64,000 bases of DNA from Paenibacillus lacisoli (GTDB lineage: Bacteria > Bacillota > Bacilli > Paenibacillales > Paenibacillaceae): NCBI RefSeq assembly GCF_030580655.1, contig NZ_JAUQTB010000003.1, positions 310,001-374,000 on the forward strand, read 5' to 3'. A program made the position numbers and the translations under genes. The notes under the pieces were generated by a model. The model was not told the origin of the DNA. It searched no databases and was given only the letters and a program-made list of their open reading frames with translations. Positions within the stretch are counted from its first letter, which is position 1; each line of letters begins with the position of its first letter. Shown in pieces: positions 34,408 through 42,841 of this stretch.

Positions 34408-35763
34408 GTGAAGAGATTGAAGGATTTTTCAACATTGGGCGTTAATCCGCATTGGGTGAAGGCGCTGAAGGAACAAGGGATTGCTGTGCCGACACCGGTT
34501 CAGGAGCAGTCGATACCGCTGCTGATGGATGGCAAGGACGTCATTGCCGAAGCGCAGACAGGAACAGGTAAAACGCTGGCGTTCATGCTGCCGATTCTGC
34601 ATAAGCTGAGACGCGAGGAGCTGTACCCGCAGGCGCTTGTGATCGCGCCAACCCGGGAACTGGCCCTGCAGATTACAGAGGAAGCCAATAAGCTGGCTGC
34701 CACCACGGAAGGCATCCGGCTGCTCGCCGTTTATGGCGGACAGGATGTGGACAAGCAGATGCGCAAGCTGGAAGGCGGAGCGCAGCTGATTATTGGTACA
34801 CCTGGCCGTCTGCTGGATCATGTGCGCCGCGGCACCCTGAAGCTGGACCGGGTGAAAATGCTGGTTCTGGATGAAGCTGACCAGATGCTGCATATGGGCT
34901 TTCTTGAGGAAGTAGAGCGACTGATCAGCGAGCTGCCGTACCGCCGCCAGACAATGCTGTTCTCGGCAACGATGCCGCCCGCGATCCGCAACCTGGCCCG
35001 CAATTACATGCTGGAGCCGCAGGATGTGAAGGTCAAGGCATCCTCATCGATCCCGGTCGATCATATCCGCCAGATCGTGGTTGAGGTATCTGACCGCAAT
35101 AAGCAGGCTGCGCTGAAGGAGCACATTGAGAAATACCGCCCGTACCTGGCGATTATCTTCTGCCGTACCAAGCGCCGGGCAGCCGATCTGAATGAAGCGC
35201 TGCAGGAAGCCGGCTACGAGAGCGCCGAGCTGCACGGGGACCTGTCCCAGAACAAGCGGGAGCAGGTCATGAAGGCCTTCCGCGAAGCGAAGCTGCAGCT
35301 TCTCGTCGCTACGGATGTAGCCGCTCGCGGCCTGGACGTTGAAGGCGTGACCCACGTCTTCAACTATGACATGCCGCTGGACGCGGAGAGCTACATCCAC
35401 CGCATCGGCCGCACAGGCCGCGCGGGCGGCAAAGGGCTCGCGGTGACCTTTGCTTCACCGCGCGACCGGATTGGCCTGCAGAAGATCGAGCAGGCCACCG
35501 GCCAATCGCTGAACCGTACCCAGTACGGTCAGCAAGGGCGTGAGGCCGCGGACGAAGCACCGCGGCGCACATCCCGTCCGGCCGCAGCGGACGGGAAGGA
35601 TTCCCGCCGGCCGGCACGGGGCGGGAACGGCCCGCGCGGCCGCGGCGGACAAGGCCGCAGCGCGCAGGGCGGCGAGCGCCGCGAGAGCCGCGGCGGACAA
35701 GGCCGCAGTGCGCAGAGCGGCGGTCGCGGGCAAGGCCGCAGCGGCGGCCGGCGCGGCCGCTGA
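34408..35763 (+). CDS. DEAD-box RNA helicase with RGG-rich tail
   Basis: This 451-aa protein is an ATP-dependent RNA helicase of the RhlE/CshA type. All core motifs are visible: Q motif region (VPTPVQEQSIP), AQTGTGKT (49-56), PTRELA, TPGR, DEAD (155-158), SAT (about 185), and HRIGRTGRAGG (about 331). After residue 375 comes a low-complexity Arg/Gly/Gln/Ser tail with repeated GGQGRSAQ units, typical of RNA-binding RGG tails that help in cold response and ribosome assembly. I use GTG 34408 with AGGAAG just upstream; TTG 34417 is an alternative. The long upstream gap (256 bases) may hold a cold-shock 5'UTR, but no box was identified. Confidence 0.93.
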   Translation: MKRLKDFSTLGVNPHWVKALKEQGIAVPTPVQEQSIPLLMDGKDVIAEAQTGTGKTLAFMLPILHKLRREELYPQALVIAPTRELALQITEEANKLAATTEGIRLLAVYGGQDVDKQMRKLEGGAQLIIGTPGRLLDHVRRGTLKLDRVKMLVLDEADQMLHMGFLEEVERLISELPYRRQTMLFSATMPPAIRNLARNYMLEPQDVKVKASSSIPVDHIRQIVVEVSDRNKQAALKEHIEKYRPYLAIIFCRTKRRAADLNEALQEAGYESAELHGDLSQNKREQVMKAFREAKLQLLVATDVAARGLDVEGVTHVFNYDMPLDAESYIHRIGRTGRAGGKGLAVTFASPRDRIGLQKIEQATGQSLNRTQYGQQGREAADEAPRRTSRPAAADGKDSRRPARGGNGPRGRGGQGRSAQGGERRESRGGQGRSAQSGGRGQGRSGGRRGR

Positions 35764-35796
35764 GTTATGGCGGCCTGGGAGCAGGCCGCAGCATCC

Positions 35797-35845
35797 AAAA
35801 AACCTCCACAACCAGACGCAGATGCGTGGTTGTGAAGGTTTTTTT
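35797..35845. terminator. Bidirectional terminator between helicase and MFS gene
   Basis: AAAAAACCT..CACAACCA pairs with TGGTTGTG..AGGTTTTTT. A run of A on one side and T on the other lets it serve both convergent genes. Confidence 0.92.
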
Positions 35846-35859
35846 GGCATGTCCCCCGC

Positions 35860-37095
35860 TTAGAAGGTGAGCGGGGAGGGTTCGGCCGGTGCCTCACCCG
35901 CATCGGCGGCGGTGAGGCCCCCATGCCGGGAGGAGAGGTTGGCACGTATCTTCACGACGTACACCAGAAGACTGAGACCGGCTATGCCGGTCATCATCCA
36001 ATGCACATAATAGACGGAGAGATGGTCCATCATCCAGCCTGCCGTGAGGGATACGAGGCCGCCCCCGATGGCACAGGCAGCCATGATCAGGCTGGTCATG
36101 CGACCGACTCGTTCCGGCATCATATGTTTGGCGAAGACCAGCGAGTTGGAATAGATGCCGGAAATGGCTAGTCCAATCAGCAGAATCAGCATATAGCTGA
36201 TCCAGGGAATCGGATTCACCGCGAACCAGGCAAGGAACACCATGGCTGCCGTCCAGTGCAGCAGCAGGTATTTGCGGTACGTGATTTGCTCCGCCAGATG
36301 ACCGGCGTACAGACGGCCTATAATCATTGTAGTCCAGAACAGGGTTACGCTGAGGGGGGCCATGGGCTCGTCCATCATGCCGCTCTCCACCATCATGGAG
36401 GGCAGAAAATGAACGAGACCGGTATCCACCCCTCCGTAAAGGAAGAAGATCAGGATAAAGGCAGGCAGAACCTTGCGTGTTCCCCCATAGACGGGAGCCT
36501 GCACAGTGGGTGCTGCAGAAACTTCGGCCGGGCGAGGCCGGAACAGCGGTTCAGCTTCTTCGAACTTCAGGGAGCGCAGGACAACCGACAGGATCGCACA
36601 GTATACCGCGACTCCGAAAAGAACCAGATTCCATTGATCTGCTGCGATCAGTGCACCGACCGCAAGCGGGAACAGAAGAGAACCGATACCGAAGCTGACT
36701 TCGAGCCGGCTCATGGCAATCGCTGTATTCTGCTTGACGCCCCCGATAATCAAGGCAGCAATCAGGGACTCCACAATGCCCCCAAGGAAACCAATCAGGG
36801 TAATGATGACGAGAAGCCAGGCCCAGGACGGCAGAAGGCCAATAAAAATATACGAAGCTGTCAGCAGCCACATACAGCTGTGAAGCATCATTTTTTTGGG
36901 CAGCCGGGCTGCCAGCACCGGCTGGAGCAGCATCCCGGCGAGCGCTGCCGAGAATTCAATCAGCACAAGAGAGCCCGCATCGCTGTACTGTTTGCCGTAG
37001 AGCGGCAGCAGCTCCGTAATAACCGAGGCGACGGTGACCTTGATAAAGCCCATCAGCAAATAAAATAAACTACCCATCCACACCAAGCGTTTCAT
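35860..37095 (-). CDS. MFS transporter
   Basis: The 411-aa product has about twelve membrane helices and the general architecture of the major facilitator superfamily, for example LVLIEFSAALAGMLLQPVLAARLPKKMM (helix 2 and the loop 2-3 motif A variant) and LEVSFGIGSLLFPLAVGALI in helix 5. The family branch resembles FucP/YfkF-type sugar or drug transporters; substrate unknown. I choose ATG 37095 (MKRLVWMGSLF), where the membrane part begins, although its ribosome binding site (AAAGGG) is weak; ATG 37134 would add 13 hydrophilic residues. About 61 bases upstream is a LacI-like dyad TAAAnCG-N4-CGnTTTA at 37152-37169, a possible sugar-responsive operator. Confidence 0.87.
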   Translation of the reverse strand: MKRLVWMGSLFYLLMGFIKVTVASVITELLPLYGKQYSDAGSLVLIEFSAALAGMLLQPVLAARLPKKMMLHSCMWLLTASYIFIGLLPSWAWLLVIITLIGFLGGIVESLIAALIIGGVKQNTAIAMSRLEVSFGIGSLLFPLAVGALIAADQWNLVLFGVAVYCAILSVVLRSLKFEEAEPLFRPRPAEVSAAPTVQAPVYGGTRKVLPAFILIFFLYGGVDTGLVHFLPSMMVESGMMDEPMAPLSVTLFWTTMIIGRLYAGHLAEQITYRKYLLLHWTAAMVFLAWFAVNPIPWISYMLILLIGLAISGIYSNSLVFAKHMMPERVGRMTSLIMAACAIGGGLVSLTAGWMMDHLSVYYVHWMMTGIAGLSLLVYVVKIRANLSSRHGGLTAADAGEAPAEPSPLTF

Positions 37096-37379
37096 GTTTT
37101 CCCTTTCTTTCCTTCCCGAGAGCGCATAGGACATGCGTAGCTCTATAACATTAAATCGAAAACGGTTTAGTAACATTACTATAACAGTCTTGACGGCTGT
37201 TGCGTAGGGGCTAATTAGCGGAACTCCTTTGATATCCTCATTCCGGGGGAGGGCATAGTTAATAAAAAGGATGAGGATGCCGGCGCTCAGAAGGGGATAG
37301 GAAGGTAAAGGGGTGTTAACTGTGGCGCGCAGTGCTATAATTAAATAGAATTCAGAAGTCTGATTAAAGGAGAATGATG

Positions 37380-38396
37380 ATGACGATAAAGCTTAGCATT
37401 CTGGACCAATCGCCGGTATCCGAAGGGAGCACACACGCCCAGGCGCTGGCCCGTACGGCACAGCTGGCCGTGGATGCCGAGAAGCTGGGGTACAGCCGCT
37501 TCTGGGTGTCGGAACACCATGCCGCCTCTAATCTGGCAGGATCCAGTCCGGAAGTGCTGATCTCACATATTGCAGCCAAAACCGCTTCCATCCGCGTCGG
37601 GTCCGGCGGCGTTATGCTGCCGCACTACAGCTCCTACAAGGTAGCTGAAAATTTCCGTGTGCTGGAGGGGTTATATCCAGGCCGGATTGATCTTGGTCTT
37701 GGCCGTGCACCCGGAGGCATGCCGCTCGCCACACGAGCGCTGCAGGAGGGCAAGGTCCGGGGAGGAATTGACTTATACCCGGAGCAAATCGAAGATCTGC
37801 TGGGTTATATCCATGATGATCTAAAAGAAGGACACCGCTTCATTGGTTTGGAAGCATCGCCCGCTATAGAAACGGTACCTGACATGTGGCTGCTCGGCTC
37901 AAGCAGTGACAGTGCTGTGCTTGCAGCGGAGAAGGGAGTTGGTTTTGCATTCGCCCAGTTCATTAACGGGGATGGTGGAACCCAGGCCATGCGCTGGTAT
38001 CAGAATCATTTCCAGCCTTCTGCTCACAGTGACAAGCCCCGCGCTCTGGTAGCAGTATTCGCGATCTGTGCGGAAACCGAGGAAGAGGCGAACCGGCTGG
38101 CTTCCAGCATGGATTTATCCCTGGTGCTGCTGGAGAAAGGAATGAGAACGGCAGGTACACCTTCTGTGGATCAGGCACTCAACTATCCATATACGCCGTA
38201 TGATCTGCACCGCATCCGTGAGAATCGCAAACGAATGGTAGTCGGCTCACCCGAGCAGGTCAAAGAGCAGATCGAGCAGTTGGCTGCTGAATATAATTGT
38301 GGCGAGGTTATGATCGCAAGTATCATCCATGATTACGAGGCCAAGCGGCGTTCCATTGAACTGATTGCCAGAGCTTTCGGGCTGGGCGGCAATTAA
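37380..38396 (+). CDS. Luciferase-like flavin monooxygenase (LLM class)
   Basis: The 338-aa product is a TIM-barrel flavin-dependent monooxygenase of the bacterial-luciferase superfamily, MsnO8/YtoI-like branch. Typical segments are LSILDQSPVSEGSTHAQAL at the N-terminus, FWVSEHHAASNLAGSSPEVL, IRVGSGGVMLPHYSSYKVAENFRVLEGLYPGRIDLGLGRAPGG and MVVGSPEQVKEQIEQLA. It is not a true LuxA or LuxB. Three in-frame ATGs (37374, 37377, 37380) follow AAAGGAGA; the third has the best spacing. It is monocistronic with its own terminator. Substrate is unknown; many relatives desulfonate or oxidise small organics. Confidence 0.88.
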   Translation: MTIKLSILDQSPVSEGSTHAQALARTAQLAVDAEKLGYSRFWVSEHHAASNLAGSSPEVLISHIAAKTASIRVGSGGVMLPHYSSYKVAENFRVLEGLYPGRIDLGLGRAPGGMPLATRALQEGKVRGGIDLYPEQIEDLLGYIHDDLKEGHRFIGLEASPAIETVPDMWLLGSSSDSAVLAAEKGVGFAFAQFINGDGGTQAMRWYQNHFQPSAHSDKPRALVAVFAICAETEEEANRLASSMDLSLVLLEKGMRTAGTPSVDQALNYPYTPYDLHRIRENRKRMVVGSPEQVKEQIEQLAAEYNCGEVMIASIIHDYEAKRRSIELIARAFGLGGN

Positions 38397-38519
38397 ATTA
38401 TTAATTTAGCGCTCAGCGTTGAATTTGTGCTGATATGGACATAACTAGGATCGGATACCAAAGTGCGGCATCACTCGATCTGCAGCTGCTCCATTTACTG
38501 CTGAACAAGCATTTTATGC

Positions 38520-38556
38520 ATCCTCTGCCAGGTTTATGGACCGGCAGGGGATTTTT
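38520..38556 (+). terminator. Rho-independent terminator after LLM gene
   Basis: ATCCTCTGCC (38520-38529) pairs with GGCAGGGGAT (38543-38552), followed by TTTTTATT. Confidence 0.8.
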
Positions 38557-38604
38557 ATTAGTTCAACTCTTTGGGAAAACAACAGATAACATCCTTGAAA
38601 TGTA

Positions 38605-38634
38605 TTGACAATTGATAATGATTATCAGTATGGT
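38605..38634 (+). promoter_or_regulatory. Promoter with perfect Fur box
   Basis: TTGACA (38605-38610) and TATGGT (38629-38634) with an 18-base spacer. The spacer contains TGATAATGATTATCA (38613-38627), a perfect 7-1-7 Fur box. Iron repression of the transporter operon is expected. Confidence 0.92.
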
Positions 38635-38702
38635 AGTAACAGTAATTATTATTCAAATTCGAACACTCTGTTCTTGAGAGACTTTAGAAAGAGGCTTGCT
38701 TC

Positions 38703-39752
38703 ATGGAAAGCTCAACATCACAGGACCAAGCCCGGAAGAGGCTCCGTGCTAACATATGGTCGCGTCCCTATGCGGCAGCCTTGATTTTGGCAGGAGGCCT
38801 TGCCGTCCTCCTGCTGTCCATCGCCGTATCGATCTGCGTTGGAGCCAAGGATATTTCGCTGGACGCCGTATGGCAGGCCTTATTCCGGTTTGATCCGGCT
38901 TCATCCCAGCATCAGATCATCCGGGAGCTGCGGCTGCCAAGAGCAGCGGCTGGGGCACTGGCTGGTGCTGCATTCGCAGCAGCGGGTGCCATTATGCAGG
39001 GGATGACCCGCAACCCGATTGCGGACACCGGCGTCCTCGGTATTAATGCCGGGGCATCGCTCGCTTTGGCCGTCTGTCTCGCCTTTTTCCCGGCAATGGT
39101 GTTTGGCCGGATTGTCCTGATTGCTTTTGCAGGGGCTGCGTGTGCCGCCCTGCTCGTGTTTGGTATCGGTTCTGCGCCGCGCCGAGGGATGGACCCTGTC
39201 AGAATGACGCTGGCCGGTACGGCCATCAGTGCCTTGCTGCTGGCTCTTAGTCAAGGTATCTCTTTGTACAACAACGTATCCCAGAGCCTGTCTTTCTGGG
39301 TGGCGGGCAGCCTGGCGGGGGTCAAATGGAGCCAGGTGGATACGCTGGCCGTCTGGGTTGGACTCGGACTTATCTCCTCGCTTTTGATTTCCCGTTCGGT
39401 TACGGTCTTGAGTCTGGGCGAGGATGTGGCCTCCGGCCTGGGACAACGAAGCGGAATGGTCAAATTAGGTGGATTTATGATTGTGCTGGTACTGGCGGGT
39501 TCCTCGGTGGCAGCTGTGGGGCCGATCGGCTTTGTGGGTCTGATCGTTCCGCATGTTGCCCGATATCTTGTCGGTGTCGACTATCGCTGGATCATTCCCT
39601 GCAGCGCTGTGCTGGGTGCGGTTCTGCTCGTCCTGAGTGATATTGGGGCGCGGTTGATCAGGCCAGACTTTGAAACACCGCTTGGAGCCGTAGTCTCCAT
39701 GCTGGGTGTCCCTTACTTCCTGTATCTGATCCGCAGAGAGACGAGGGACTGA
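38703..39752 (+). CDS. FecCD-type iron-siderophore ABC permease, first subunit
   Basis: This 349-aa integral membrane protein is one of two permeases of an iron(III)-siderophore ABC importer. It shows the family blocks LRLPRAAAGALAGAAFAAAGAIMQGMTRNPIADTGVLGINAGASLA and GPIGFVGLIVPHVARYLVGVDYR, and about ten helices. Start: AGAAAGAGG before ATG 38703. The operon continues with a second permease two bases after the stop and an ATPase. Expression should be controlled by the Fur box in the promoter. No substrate-binding lipoprotein is encoded in the cluster. Confidence 0.93.
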   Translation: MESSTSQDQARKRLRANIWSRPYAAALILAGGLAVLLLSIAVSICVGAKDISLDAVWQALFRFDPASSQHQIIRELRLPRAAAGALAGAAFAAAGAIMQGMTRNPIADTGVLGINAGASLALAVCLAFFPAMVFGRIVLIAFAGAACAALLVFGIGSAPRRGMDPVRMTLAGTAISALLLALSQGISLYNNVSQSLSFWVAGSLAGVKWSQVDTLAVWVGLGLISSLLISRSVTVLSLGEDVASGLGQRSGMVKLGGFMIVLVLAGSSVAAVGPIGFVGLIVPHVARYLVGVDYRWIIPCSAVLGAVLLVLSDIGARLIRPDFETPLGAVVSMLGVPYFLYLIRRETRD

Positions 39753-39754
39753 AC

Positions 39755-40801
39755 ATGAATAAACGATCAAAATACGGGTATTATCAGCCTAATCGTATTC
39801 AACGCACTCAGCGTACCATCCTGGTAATCGCTGTACTTGTACTTCTGCTGCTTGTCGGCCTTCTGATCAGCATCAATACAGGCCAGACGCCCATACCGCT
39901 GGGTGATGTGATTCGTACCTTATTCGGCATTGGGGAGCCTAAAGATGAGCTCATTATTATGGAGTTCAGGCTTCCGCGCATCTTGATTACGATGCTGGCA
40001 GGCGCCGGGTTATCCGCGGCCGGGGCCGTTCTGCAGGGAGTAACCCGCAACGGGCTGGCTGACCCGGGGATTCTGGGCATTAATGCTGGTGCCGGACTTG
40101 GCGTCGTCCTGTTTATCACCTTGAACTCCCTTCGTGCAGATGCATCGCCTCTCGTTATGCCTTTGATGGCTCTGATAGGTGCAATGGGAGCGGCAGCCGT
40201 TATTTACGCTTTTGCTTACCGCAGGCACAAGGGGCTATCGGCGACCCGTCTGCTGCTTGCCGGAATTGCTGTCGCGGCAGGCCTGCAATCATTGACGATG
40301 ATTCTGTCAATCCGGCTTGATCCGCAGAATTATACGTTCGTAGCCAATTGGCTCGCTGGAAGTATATGGGGGACAAATTGGGCTTTTGTTCTGGCCCTCC
40401 TACCCTGGATCCTGGTGCTCCTGCCATTCATCCTGTGGAAATCCAAGGAGCTGAATGTGCTGCAGCTGGGTGATCAGCTGGCTGCCGGTCTTGGCAGCTC
40501 GATTCATCGCCAGCGACTCGGACTGCTGGCGGCAGCGGTAGCGTTAAGTGCGGCCTGTGTTTCTATCAGCGGGGCCATTAACTTCCTGGGACTGGTGGGA
40601 CCGCACCTTGCCCGCAGGCTGGTCGGCCCCCGGCATGAGCATCTCGTTCCGGTATCGGCATTGATTGGAGCACTCCTGCTGTTGGTCAGTGACTGTATCG
40701 GCCGCTGGGTCATGCAGCCCTCTGAAATACCTACAGGCATCGTAGTAGCGGTGATCGGGGCTCCCTATTTCTTGTTTCTTTTATATAAAGCCAGAAAGTA
40801 G
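39755..40801 (+). CDS. FecCD-type iron-siderophore ABC permease, second subunit
   Basis: This 348-aa permease pairs with the one encoded just upstream. Conserved segments are FRLPRILITMLAGAGLSAAGAVLQGVTRNGLADPGILGINAGAGLG and GAINFLGLVGPHLARRLVGPRHEHLVPVSALIGALLLL. A basic N-terminal extension of about 25 residues (NKRSKYGYYQPNRIQRTQR) precedes the first helix. It begins two bases after the first permease stop, with GAGACGAGGG as the ribosome binding site, so translation is coupled. Confidence 0.93.
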   Translation: MNKRSKYGYYQPNRIQRTQRTILVIAVLVLLLLVGLLISINTGQTPIPLGDVIRTLFGIGEPKDELIIMEFRLPRILITMLAGAGLSAAGAVLQGVTRNGLADPGILGINAGAGLGVVLFITLNSLRADASPLVMPLMALIGAMGAAAVIYAFAYRRHKGLSATRLLLAGIAVAAGLQSLTMILSIRLDPQNYTFVANWLAGSIWGTNWAFVLALLPWILVLLPFILWKSKELNVLQLGDQLAAGLGSSIHRQRLGLLAAAVALSAACVSISGAINFLGLVGPHLARRLVGPRHEHLVPVSALIGALLLLVSDCIGRWVMQPSEIPTGIVVAVIGAPYFLFLLYKARK

Positions 40802-40871
40802 TCTTGTGTTATCTGAAGCTGACTATCCATTAACGATAAAGCGGGTGTCTCCCGCCGAAAGGAATGATCGT

Positions 40872-41738
40872 ATGTTTCGCCTGAACACTTCTCAGCTGGA
40901 CATTGCTTATGAAGACCGTCTGATCGTACAGAACCTGAATATATCAATTCCTGAGGGCCAGATTACGGCGCTCGTCGGAGCCAATGGCTCCGGCAAGTCG
41001 ACGATATTGAAAACGATGGCCCGGCTCATGCAGCCGAAGGCAGGGAGTGTGCTGCTCGACGGCAAATCCATTCATAAACAGTCAACCCGTGAAGTTGCGA
41101 AGCAGCTGGCCATTCTCCCGCAGAATCCGACAGCACCGGAAGGACTGACGGTCGCGGAACTCGTATCCTATGGGCGTTTTCCTTACCAGAAAGGCTTTGG
41201 TTCCCTCAAGGCGGAAGACCGCCGCATGGTGGAGTGGGCAATTGAAGCGACAGGGATGACGACTTTCCATGACAGACCGATTGAACAATTGTCAGGCGGT
41301 CAGCGTCAGCGTGCATGGATTGCCATGGCGCTTGCGCAGGATACGGACATTCTTTTCCTTGATGAGCCTACAACGTTCCTGGATATGGCTCACCAGCTTG
41401 AGATTCTTCAGCTCCTGGAAGAGTTGAATGCGAAGGCGAAACGTACGATTGTGATGGTTGTGCATGATCTGAATCACGCTTCCCGTTATGCGCATCACAT
41501 GATTGCGATCAAGCAGGGGCAGGCTGTGGCATGCGGCTCTCCGGAAGAAGTCATGACGACAGATGTTCTCCGTGAAGTTTTCAGTATCGAAGCAGATATT
41601 ATTCAAGATCCGCGTACCGGGGTGCCGTTGTGTCTTCCTTATGCCCTGGCCGGGAACGAGGCTGCTCCGGCTGGAGAAGAGCGCCTGCGTGAAGCCGTGC
41701 TTCAGAAGGTCGTTCAGCAGGCGGCTGCGGGCAGTTAG
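40872..41738 (+). CDS. Iron-siderophore ABC transporter ATPase (FepC/FhuC-type)
   Basis: The 288-aa ATPase energises the two permeases upstream. It has Walker A GANGSGKST (about 39-47), Q-loop LPQNPTAPEGLT, the ABC signature LSGGQRQR, Walker B DILFLDEPT, and the switch His in VVHDLNHAS. A C-terminal extension of about 35 residues after the usual end (PLCLPYALAGNEAAPAGEE) is somewhat long. ATG 40872 is chosen because AAAGGAATG lies just before it; an in-frame GTG at 40806 has no signal. Last gene of the Fur-controlled operon. Confidence 0.93.
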   Translation: MFRLNTSQLDIAYEDRLIVQNLNISIPEGQITALVGANGSGKSTILKTMARLMQPKAGSVLLDGKSIHKQSTREVAKQLAILPQNPTAPEGLTVAELVSYGRFPYQKGFGSLKAEDRRMVEWAIEATGMTTFHDRPIEQLSGGQRQRAWIAMALAQDTDILFLDEPTTFLDMAHQLEILQLLEELNAKAKRTIVMVVHDLNHASRYAHHMIAIKQGQAVACGSPEEVMTTDVLREVFSIEADIIQDPRTGVPLCLPYALAGNEAAPAGEERLREAVLQKVVQQAAAGS

Positions 41739-41758
41739 GCTGTCATATCCATTTAGAG

Positions 41759-41806
41759 ATCCGAATAACTTATCCGATTAAGGGTAAGTTATTCGGATTT
41801 TTATTT
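41759..41806 (+). terminator. Long Rho-independent terminator
   Basis: ATCCGAATAACTTA (41759-41772) pairs perfectly with TAAGTTATTCGGAT (41785-41798), followed by TTTTTATTT. The remaining bases up to the glutathione peroxidase gene (to 42056) show no gene or clear operator. Confidence 0.93.
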
Positions 41807-42056
41807 CAGCTGAAGGTAAACCCGCAGGGTATCGGAAGTTGGAGATGAGCATGTGCGGAGCTTTGCGGAGAGGCACTTTTGTGCGGGAAATCCGATGATG
41901 AAGGCCAGGGTAGATTTGTAAATCGTTGTTTCTTTCCGGTAAAATAAAGCTGAATGCGACTGCCCTTTAATATTCCCGGGGACTATATGGCTATACTGTA
42001 TTGAACCGAGTGATCCGGGCGCAGTCCATAACGAAATGGAACAGGGAGGAACGATG

Positions 42057-42533
42057 ATGTCCATATATTCGTTTACTGCTGCTACACCTGCGAATGAGCA
42101 AGTACCACTGGATACGTATACCGGCAAAGTTCTGATTGTCGCCAACACGGCCAGCAAATGTGGATTGACACCTCAATATGGTGATCTGCAGAAGTTATAT
42201 GATGAATACCGGGAACGTGGCCTGGTTGTGCTGGGTTTTCCATGCAATCAATTTGGCGGACAAGAGCCGGGAAGCAGTGAAGAAGCCGCAGAGTTCTGCC
42301 AGTTGAACTATGGTGTTAGCTTTCCCGTGTATGCCAAAATAGATGTGAATGGACCGGATGCCGATCCTCTTTTCCAATATCTTCGTCAGGAACAGCCGGG
42401 CGAAGGGGAGAGTGACGAGATACAATGGAACTTTACGAAATTTCTCATTAACCGTCAGGGTGAGGTTGTCGCCCGCTTTGAGCCGCGTACCGCTCCGGAT
42501 ACGATGCGTCAGGCGATCGAACAGCTCCTCTAA
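42057..42533 (+). CDS. Glutathione peroxidase-like thiol peroxidase
   Basis: The 158-aa protein is a thioredoxin-fold peroxidase of the glutathione peroxidase family, which in bacteria usually uses thioredoxin. The active site is Cys35 (NTASKCGLTPQY), with Gln65 (FPCNQFGGQEP) and Trp124-Asn125 (WNFTKFLI) completing the tetrad; Cys81 (EFCQLNYGV) is the likely resolving cysteine. Cysteine replaces selenocysteine. Start: AGGGAGGA at 42043-42050; of the two adjacent ATGs, 42057 has better spacing and gives the typical MSIYSF start. Monocistronic with a strong terminator. Confidence 0.93.
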   Translation: MSIYSFTAATPANEQVPLDTYTGKVLIVANTASKCGLTPQYGDLQKLYDEYRERGLVVLGFPCNQFGGQEPGSSEEAAEFCQLNYGVSFPVYAKIDVNGPDADPLFQYLRQEQPGEGESDEIQWNFTKFLINRQGEVVARFEPRTAPDTMRQAIEQLL

Positions 42534-42548
42534 ACATAATAGATCATG

Positions 42549-42577
42549 AAGAGCCTCCGGCGTGCCGGAGGCTCTTT
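42549..42577 (+). terminator. Rho-independent terminator
   Basis: AAGAGCCTCCGGC pairs perfectly with GCCGGAGGCTCTT around GT, followed by TTTC. Confidence 0.92.
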
Positions 42578-42681
42578 CATTTATTACCTTCATAGCTTTT
42601 CCGCACAGCGGGAACAATGGATATGAAGAGGATGCGAAAGCGGCTGACGATGAGGGAAAATCAAAATGTTTTACAAAAGGC

Positions 42682-42769
42682 TTGCATTGTGAAAATGATC
42701 ACATTATAATAAAGGCATGAAGTGAAATATGTCACAAAGTTATCTTTTATATAGTGAAAAAAATCACTA
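42682..42769 (+). promoter_or_regulatory. NADH oxidase promoter with three Rex/Fnr-type boxes
   Basis: TTGCAT (42682-42687) and TATAAT (42705-42710), 17-base spacer. Three dyads of the form GTGA-N6-TCAC follow: TTGTGAAAATGATCACAT (42687-42704, filling the spacer), AAGTGAAATATGTCACAA (42720-42737) and TAGTGAAAAAAATCACTA (42752-42769). Centres are 33 and 32 bp apart, three helix turns each. Position over and downstream of the promoter argues for repression, as by Rex (sensing NADH/NAD). Confidence 0.7.
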
Positions 42770-42841
42770 AGTTGGTAGCGATTGATCTTCAAGCTTGGCA
42801 GGTTTAGTTAAAGGTGTTAAATCCCAGAGGAGGAATCGAAT

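Noticed and set aside
37380-38396. Luciferase-like monooxygenase as missing partner of the LuxC/LuxE-like genes
   Set aside because: It lies 11 kb away with its own terminator and belongs to a different branch from LuxA/LuxB; no direct support for a shared pathway.
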